From assembly GCA_030248065.1 (NCBI GenBank), contig JASAMV010004350.1, positions 1 to 64,000 on the forward strand: 64,000 nt of DNA. The letters are read 5' to 3'. The translations under genes and the position numbers were made by a program. This document shows, piece after piece, positions 56,801-64,000 of the stretch. Below the pieces are notes generated by a model. The model made no database searches, was not told the DNA's origin, and saw only the letters and a program-made list of their open reading frames with translations. The stretch comes from Rhynchonema sp. JSB1_4. Lineage: Eukaryota; Nematoda; Chromadorea; Monhysterida; Xyalidae. Position 1 is the stretch's first letter; each line of letters begins with the position of its first letter.

Positions 56801-58747
56801 ACTGCACTCAGTGCATTGATCACATGATTCAAGAATATTCAGGTCAATTTTCCATTGATCTGACTACTTCGACCAGCCAAACGTTGGTATAATATCTACA
56901 TAATACATAATATCTACAAACAACGTTACGAAGGTTAAAATCAGTAAAATATCGTCAATCGCAAACGCCCCATAATCAAAGGTCTTGTGATCCGATCACC
57001 AAGTATTGACACCCGTCAACTTCTTGTCGAATATGCGCGCAAATCTATTGAAACATCAGCCAACCAACCAGTCTGGCCTTCCCCTTCACATACGACGTGG
57101 TCGATGTTTGAGTTGGGTCGTCCTTCGGATGTAGCACTGCGATGCCACTGAACTCGCACTGCGAATCGGTCACGTGACGTAGACGACCACCGATCAGCAC
57201 TGCGTCTTGGCCTTGCAAAATCAGGCAACAATCAGAGCATCCGACTTTTTATGGTGACGCAGGCAAACCATGTTTGAAACCATGTGAAAAATGTTTGAAC
57301 TGTTTCCATTTTGCCCTCTTATAATCGCTGACTGAACAGTGAATAAGAGTTGGGCAAAAAACGTTTTTTTCAAAAAAGAAGTGAAAAGAGTTTCTTTTTA
57401 AGAAAAAACGCCGTCGTTTTTTTGCCCAACCCTGCAGTGAATAGTCTTTGTCCGTATGCGAGTGATGAAAACGACGTGCCTCACATGCAACTGGAATAGA
57501 CAGTGCCCAGATTCATGATCGCCATCAAAATGCCTAAGGGCGCCCTTAGTCATAGTGGAAAATGGCAATGGAAATGCAAAAAATAATCTATGTCCAAGTT
57601 TTCCATTTCCATTTCCATTATGACTAAGGGCATATTGGAAAATGGAAAATGGAAATGAAACTGCAGCAGTCATGTTTTGACATGTGACAAAAACATTTTC
57701 TGTTCCACCCAATTCTCGGCAGCTGATTGGTCAGATTTCACACAGAAAATGTTTTGTTTCATTTCCATTTCCATTTTCCAGTATGCCCTTAGTCATAATG
57801 GAAATGGAAATGGAAAACTTGGACATAGAATATTTTTTGCATTTCCATTTCCATTTTCCTCTATGACTAAGGGCGCCCTAATTATACCCATCAGCGAAAA
57901 TTATCCACGAGCACTAATTGCCACATCATCGCATTAATTTCTGCTGATGGATTACGGTACATTTATTTTCGTCAACCAAACGATTTTCCCATTTTGCCTG
58001 CAGGCACCAGGGTTGGGTAAAAAACTTTTTTTTTCAAAAAATCGTTTTTTAAAAAAAAACGTTTTTTTTAAAAAAAACGTTTTTTTAAAACGCCCAGATG
58101 ACCAAAATATGCCCCCAAAAAAATTGGAAAACGCTCATGTTGGGAAGAAAACGTGGTTAAATGAAGTAATTCTATGTGTTCTGAGGCAAAATAAACGGGT
58201 TTCAACCATTTTCTAGCAAGTTGCTAAGATCCCATATCAGACCCGCATCGTGGGACCAACTTTGGCCGGGGTCATCACTGAAAGTCAAACTCCGTATATC
58301 GACGTATCTCGACAAAGTAACAATTGGTCGAAAATTTATTGAAAAAAATGGGACAAAAAATTGATTTTCCTTGATAATCAGGGTACTTTCCCTGAAAAAT
58401 CAGGGAAAATCAAGGAAATTCAGGATTTAAAAAAACGAAAAACGACCCAGGCGTTTTTTAAAAAAACGTCGTTTTTTTTGCCCAACCCTGGCAGGCACCC
58501 GTAAATTTCCACAAGAAAGCGCCCAAAAAATTCCTGAAAAAGTAGCCTTGTGGTGTGTCCTAACCCGGTCCGGGCAAGGGTCGTTCCCGTTCGATCACAT
58601 TCATGTCTTGTGCCAATATCTGTTGTCGCGTCGCGCTTCGTGTCACGCGTCTTTCTGCCGCCGCCCGCTGCTGCTTGTTCTTGTTGTCGGATCGGTCGGC
58701 TTCGGCCGAATGTCGCATCACGATGGTTTGCTGTTTGATTGGCTGAT
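41826..58747 (-). CDS. Unrecognised large Ser/Thr/Arg-rich protein, at least 24 small exons
   Basis: Minus exons, 5' to 3': 58565-58747, 57069-57211, 52514-52612, 52187-52351, 51862-51918, 51742-51789, 48687-48740, 48501-48584, 48384-48431, 47871-47948, 47105-47296, 46298-46384, 45628-45726, 44583-44738, 44201-44269, 43575-43694, 43400-43474, 42830-42961, 42429-42505, 42286-42346, 42080-42184, 41980-42024 and 41826-41906 (stop). The first junction is phase 1. From 57069 on, every junction is phase 0 except one. The upstream part is charged and helical (IVMRHSAEADRS, ERERPLPGPG) and leads into a folded-looking segment (GGRLRHVTDSQCEFSGIAV). The middle is low-complexity Ser/Thr/Pro with RRRRNRPK-type basic clusters. 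The tail looks folded again (FMIGLVENTIEELLHR) and ends KKKPKVSLY. The 5' end was not found, and further exons are likely. No family is recognised; a scaffold or signalling protein is only a guess. Confidence 0.7.
49273..50076. repeat. 120-bp satellite array, first block
   Basis: TTACACAATAAGTGTACC recurs at an exact 120-bp spacing (about 49273, 49393, 49513, 49633, 49753, 49873, 49993). Each unit also holds GAATGACGTCAGCTTTTTAA and TTATTAGGCCGGTGTTGC. Units differ at a few positions. The 205-codon reverse frame across it is an artefact of a period divisible by three. Confidence 0.97.
50108..50189 (-). tRNA. tRNA-like gene copy 1, atypical anticodon arm
   Basis: The minus strand has a perfect A box (TAGCTCAGTTGG), a perfect B box (GGTTCGAGTCC), a 7-bp acceptor stem (GTTCCCG with CGGGAGC), a D arm (GCTC/GAGC) and a T arm (GGAGG/CCTTC). 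The region between D and T arms is 32 bases instead of about 22. The expected 3' anticodon strand CCAG is replaced by CTGG, so no normal 5-bp stem with a 7-base loop forms. It may be a tRNA pseudogene or a SINE head. No anticodon is assigned. Confidence 0.5.
50499..50580 (-). tRNA. tRNA-like gene copy 2, identical to copy 1
   Basis: This has the same 82 bases as 50108-50189, including the intact A and B boxes, the paired acceptor stem and the anomalous anticodon arm. Identity of both copies and their flanks implies a recent segmental duplication or gene conversion. A 3' T-run terminator is not obvious directly downstream. Confidence 0.5.
50735..51165. repeat. 120-bp satellite array, second block
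   Basis: The same monomer continues after the tRNA-like insertion, with one shortened unit near 50800 and diverged final units. TGACGTCA-type sites remain in most units (GAATGACGTC in all). After 51165 the sequence changes to the inverted arm of the foldback transposon. Confidence 0.92.
52850..55250 (-). mobile_element. 2.4-kb dispersed repeat, copy 2 (inverted partner of 1-2790)
   Basis: Read on the minus strand it follows copy 1 from the GCCCCAAGGGGC foldback to the TAGCTCCGATTA end. It lacks the 415-bp hAT-like insertion of copy 1. It ends beside an 11-base A-run at 55251-55262. It lies in an intron of the Ser-rich gene, between exons 57069-57211 and 52514-52612. Frames homologous to copy 1 (53122-53430 minus, 54340-54531 plus) remain open. 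Confidence 0.88.
55710..55983. mobile_element. TA-flanked MITE, TTGGTCGCACAATGAC family, 274 bp
   Basis: The ends TTGGTCGCACAATGAC and GTCATTGTGCGACCAA lie within TA dinucleotides. It is a sister of 40017-40289 and shares most of the interior. It is nested in the hAT-like element at 55478-56668. Confidence 0.93.
56137..56411. mobile_element. TA-flanked MITE, TTGGTCGCACAATGAC family, 275 bp
   Basis: This is a third copy of the same family, in the same orientation as its neighbour 150 bp away. TA is present on both sides. It is nested in the same host element, which suggests either two insertions or a local duplication. Confidence 0.93.
57346..57435. mobile_element. Miniature CAGGGTTGGG-family element, 90 bp
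   Basis: AGAGTTGGGCAAAAAACG opens and GCCCAACCCTGC closes the element. AGTGAATA flanks both sides (57338-57345, 57436-57443). It is little more than two termini joined, and the shortest member seen here. Confidence 0.8.
57535..57880. mobile_element. Foldback element with GGGCGCCCTTAGTCATAG ends
   Basis: Inverted arms of about 115 bp (57535-57650 and 57765-57880) carry GGGCGCCCTTAGTCATAG and runs of TTCCATTTCCATTTCC. A second inverse pair, ACTAAGGGCATA and TATGCCCTTAGT, sits inside. About 100 bp of unique sequence is in the centre. No clear target duplication. Confidence 0.8.
58008..58490. mobile_element. hAT-like element, CAGGGTTGGG family, 483 bp
   Basis: It runs from CAGGGTTGGGTAAAAAAC to TTTTTTGCCCAACCCTG with the perfect 8-bp duplication GCAGGCAC (58000-58007 and 58491-58498). 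AAAAAACG/CGTTTTTT repeats fill the sub-terminal regions. It sits 75 bp downstream of a Ser-rich gene exon (58565-58747), in the following intron. Confidence 0.93.
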
Positions 58748-59754
58748 CTGGTGATGAATCGATAAACTGTCATAAAATGATCTCAAAAATGAATAATTTT
58801 AGATATGCCCACTTATATACGTTTGAGCCATGGTTGGGTGGTCACGCAATGAAACATCAGTGATAAATATTGTCGTGTCCTGAAACAGTTTCACGTTTTA
58901 CTCCGTCGTTGAACAAAAATCTTGCAGTGTGCTTGACGAAACTTTCGGAGATCTAATTTCTGTCGAAGGCTGTATGCATAGATTATGTTCACTGCATGTA
59001 CATACGCGAGAGTGCGTTCTTTTCCTATTGCGAAAAATAATGCTCAATTGTCACCAATTTGAGATAAATCTTTACTAAGACATACTGTATATTTATGCAC
59101 GAGCGAACAAGATACAGTACCGAGACAGCAATCTTTGGGTGAATAATTGTATGCAAAACATTTACTGAATACATACAAATAAAAATCAAAACGCAAACAA
59201 TAATTGAGTGTAAAAGGACCCTGCTCAGGGGGACAATTCTCCAAATTACCGGCATGTGAAGCACAGGGTGGTTAATTGAACACAGCGCTATTATTATATA
59301 CTGGATTGTGAAACATCATCATGGACACGGGAAAACAACAGGGAATGCAGACCGACACGTTTTGTACGTTCAACTGCTGACATTTGCTACAATTGAGAAA
59401 AGAAAGACACGTGATGCAACAAATGGGCAAAGCAGACTTTTATGGGACAACCGGACAACGAACTTGATAAAAATGTATTATGGTAAAAAATGGGAATGCA
59501 AAGGGTTTAATTGGGTTAGCATGCCGAAAACAGGAACTTGGGAGAAATAAATATATCGTGAAATTAGAAATGTAAAGCTATACGAACGATGAATGACTTT
59601 TCAACGATAATGCAATTCAACAACCGAGAAAACTGAATAACTGAGCTTGCTGTATTTGTATAACGAAACTAAAAAAACTCAAATCGAAATTCGAAATTCT
59701 CTTGACAACAACAATTGAAAACCAACAAAATTTCATTTTTCACATTTATGCGGA

Positions 59755-62483
<2,729 letters not shown>

Positions 62484-62573
62484 TAGGGGGAGGATTCGGA
62501 TTCAAGTTTGGGTGGATCAGGATTTTTTGCCACTATTAGTGGCTCATTGAACTACTGAAATTTTTAGTGAGCC

Positions 62574-63052
62574 TAGGGTTAGAGAGATGTCGGGTGTCGG
62601 CTGTCGGGTGCCAAAAAAGTGTAGGTGTCGGGTGTCGGGTACCCCCAGATGTCGGGTGTCGGGTTTTTTTGGACCCGACACCCGACACTTACGGTTCAAG
62701 ACATCAGTTTTGCTGAGAGAAGAATTTTGAGAGAAAATTTTCTTCGGACCAAATGTTTCCGAAGACGCAGAATGTGACATTTTGGTGTTTATTTCGTGTG
62801 AAAATACTTGACTTCAGTAACCTGAGCCAAAAAATTGCACTAATGATGCAAATGAGCAAAAATTTGCCTGTTTTTGCTCCAAAAACAGGTGTCGGGTGTC
62901 GGGTTTTTTTTCAAAAACTAGATGTCGGGTGTCGGGTTTTTTTTTTGCAACTGTCGGGTGTCGGCTTTTTTTCTCAGATGTCGGGTGTCGGGTACTTCCA
63001 GATGTCGGGTGTCGGCTGTCGGGTGTCGGGTACCCCCCGACCTCTAACCCAA
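62574..63052. mobile_element. hAT-like MITE, TAGGGTTAGAG family, 479 bp
   Basis: It runs from TAGGGTTAGAG to CTCTAACCCAA, flanked by the perfect duplication AGTGAGCC (62566-62573 and 63053-63060). The interior matches the copy at 29992-30435, with GTCGGGTGTCGGG arrays on both strands. It lies in a FAM135 intron or just 5' of the exon at 62483. Confidence 0.93.
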
Positions 63053-63060
63053 AGTGAGCC

Positions 63061-63617
63061 ACAAGATTTTGGCAAATGAGACATCAATGGGCGACTGGCC
63101 CCTTTTGAAAAAACCCTAGGGTGGATAAATGTGAATACGCGGTGCGACTAGATACAAACATTTCTGTAACCTGCCAACTAAACTGGAGTAGTCCTCACGT
63201 TCGTAAATAGTTGGTCCGGGGACGGGCTAATGGTACTGTCGTCAAATCAAATGGTCACATAATCAACCAATAATGCATGAGCCCCAAATGAACGCCAGAT
63301 ATAATACATGCGATTTGATGACTTGCTTTGGCTACATCAGCATTACAAGCCTGGGGATGGGGAGACAACATGAGCAGAACTAATGCGTTCACACGATGCC
63401 AAATATAATTTCGCTCCCACTGACCAGACATTGACCATAAGCATGTTGTATTTCCAACTTTTGGATTACAAAATGTTTTACTCGCCCTTCGTATGACAGT
63501 GTGCACACCACATGTGCAATCAAAAACGATTGTCGATCAAGCGACGAGACGGAACAGAGGCAAACCAATAGGAAACAGCACAGTCGTGACTGTGGGGTAA
63601 ACTTGGTGTCGGTGTCG
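63061..63617. other. Stretch without a recognised gene
   Basis: No supportable gene or repeat is visible. A minus frame at 63255-63506 has no recognisable family and no splice-compatible link to FAM135. Upstream FAM135 exons may be hidden here but could not be identified. Confidence 0.4.
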
Positions 63618-63625
63618 TGCCCGCT

Positions 63626-63930
63626 CAATGGTGTAGCTGGGGGGAGGTCCCCCTAGGTACAGTAGGTGGGTAGGTCGACGCTCGATCCTGGTACAGTAGG
63701 TAGGTCGCGGCCCCCCCCCACCGGTCTGGTACAACAGGCTGCGATTTTTAGCCAAAATCGGTATTTTACTATTTTTCAAGCGAAATTAGAGTTTTAGAAT
63801 AAATTTTAATCAACATTCAAGCATAAAAACTTTGTTCCCCCTAGCTCGGCCGGTGCAGTAGGTAGGTTGCCGCCCAACACTTCTGGTGGTACATGCGGCT
63901 GCCGCCCCGCCTGGGTAGATACACCACTGA
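63626..63930. mobile_element. CAATGGTGTAGC element, about 305 bp
   Basis: It runs from CAATGGTGTAGCTGGG to TACACCACTG(A) with flanks TGCCCGCT and TGCCCACT, seven of eight bases matching. TACAGTAGGT and GGTAGGTCG motifs recur as in 32043-32682. The extra A at the right end leaves the boundary uncertain by one base. Confidence 0.82.
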
Positions 63931-64000
63931 TGCCCACTCAGTGGTGCGTTATCAGACAGAATGGTGTGGTGTCTAAACGACCATAAACGGAAAAAACAAT

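Noticed and set aside
63255..63506. 83-codon minus frame as an upstream FAM135 exon
   Set aside because: No similarity to known FAM135 segments and no phase-compatible donor to the exon at 62483.

Overview
This is a eukaryotic window from an invertebrate animal genome, very probably a protostome. It holds sp liced homologues of Toll, LSD1/KDM1A and FAM135, with short GT-AG introns (mostly about 60-120 bp where no transposon has landed). The introns and spacers are crowded with non-autonomous DNA transposons. I cannot name the species. No bacterial-type operon, rRNA or CRISPR array is present.

Layout: 1-2,790 is one copy of a 2.4-kb repeat whose inverted partner lies at 52,850-55,250. 2,791-19,136 is a long stretch with few transposons and no supportable gene. 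19,137-24,027 is a complete eight-exon Toll-family receptor on the + strand. 24,698-31,407 is the amino-terminal two thirds of an LSD1/KDM1A histone demethylase on the - strand; its carboxy-terminal catalytic part was not found. 31,480-33,360 is a nest of inserted elements. 34,005-37,417 is an unrecognised eight-exon gene (+), followed by a ubiquitin-specific-protease-like tail at 37,512-37,672; both lie between inverted copies of an 80-bp minisatellite. 38,700-41,080 is a nested palindromic repeat zone. 41,826-58,747 is a large unrecognised Ser/Thr/Arg-rich gene (-) built largely from small phase-0 exons. 59,755-62,483 is the carboxy-terminal esterase-like part of a FAM135 protein (-), whose start lies beyond the window.

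Exon structures were worked out by eye from splice sites, phase continuity and, for Toll, LSD1 and FAM135, family similarity. Phase continuity across 6-8 successive introns is the main support for the two unrecognised genes. Many transposons have exact boundaries because 8-bp (hAT-like) or TA (mariner-like) target duplications are visible. Two insertions sit directly on splice sites: one at an LSD1 3' splice site and one at a 5' splice site of the Ser-rich gene.

The genes do not form a pathway. They encode an innate-immune/developmental receptor, a chromatin eraser, a predicted esterase-fold protein and two proteins of unknown role. What unites the window is the interplay of short introns and miniature transposons.
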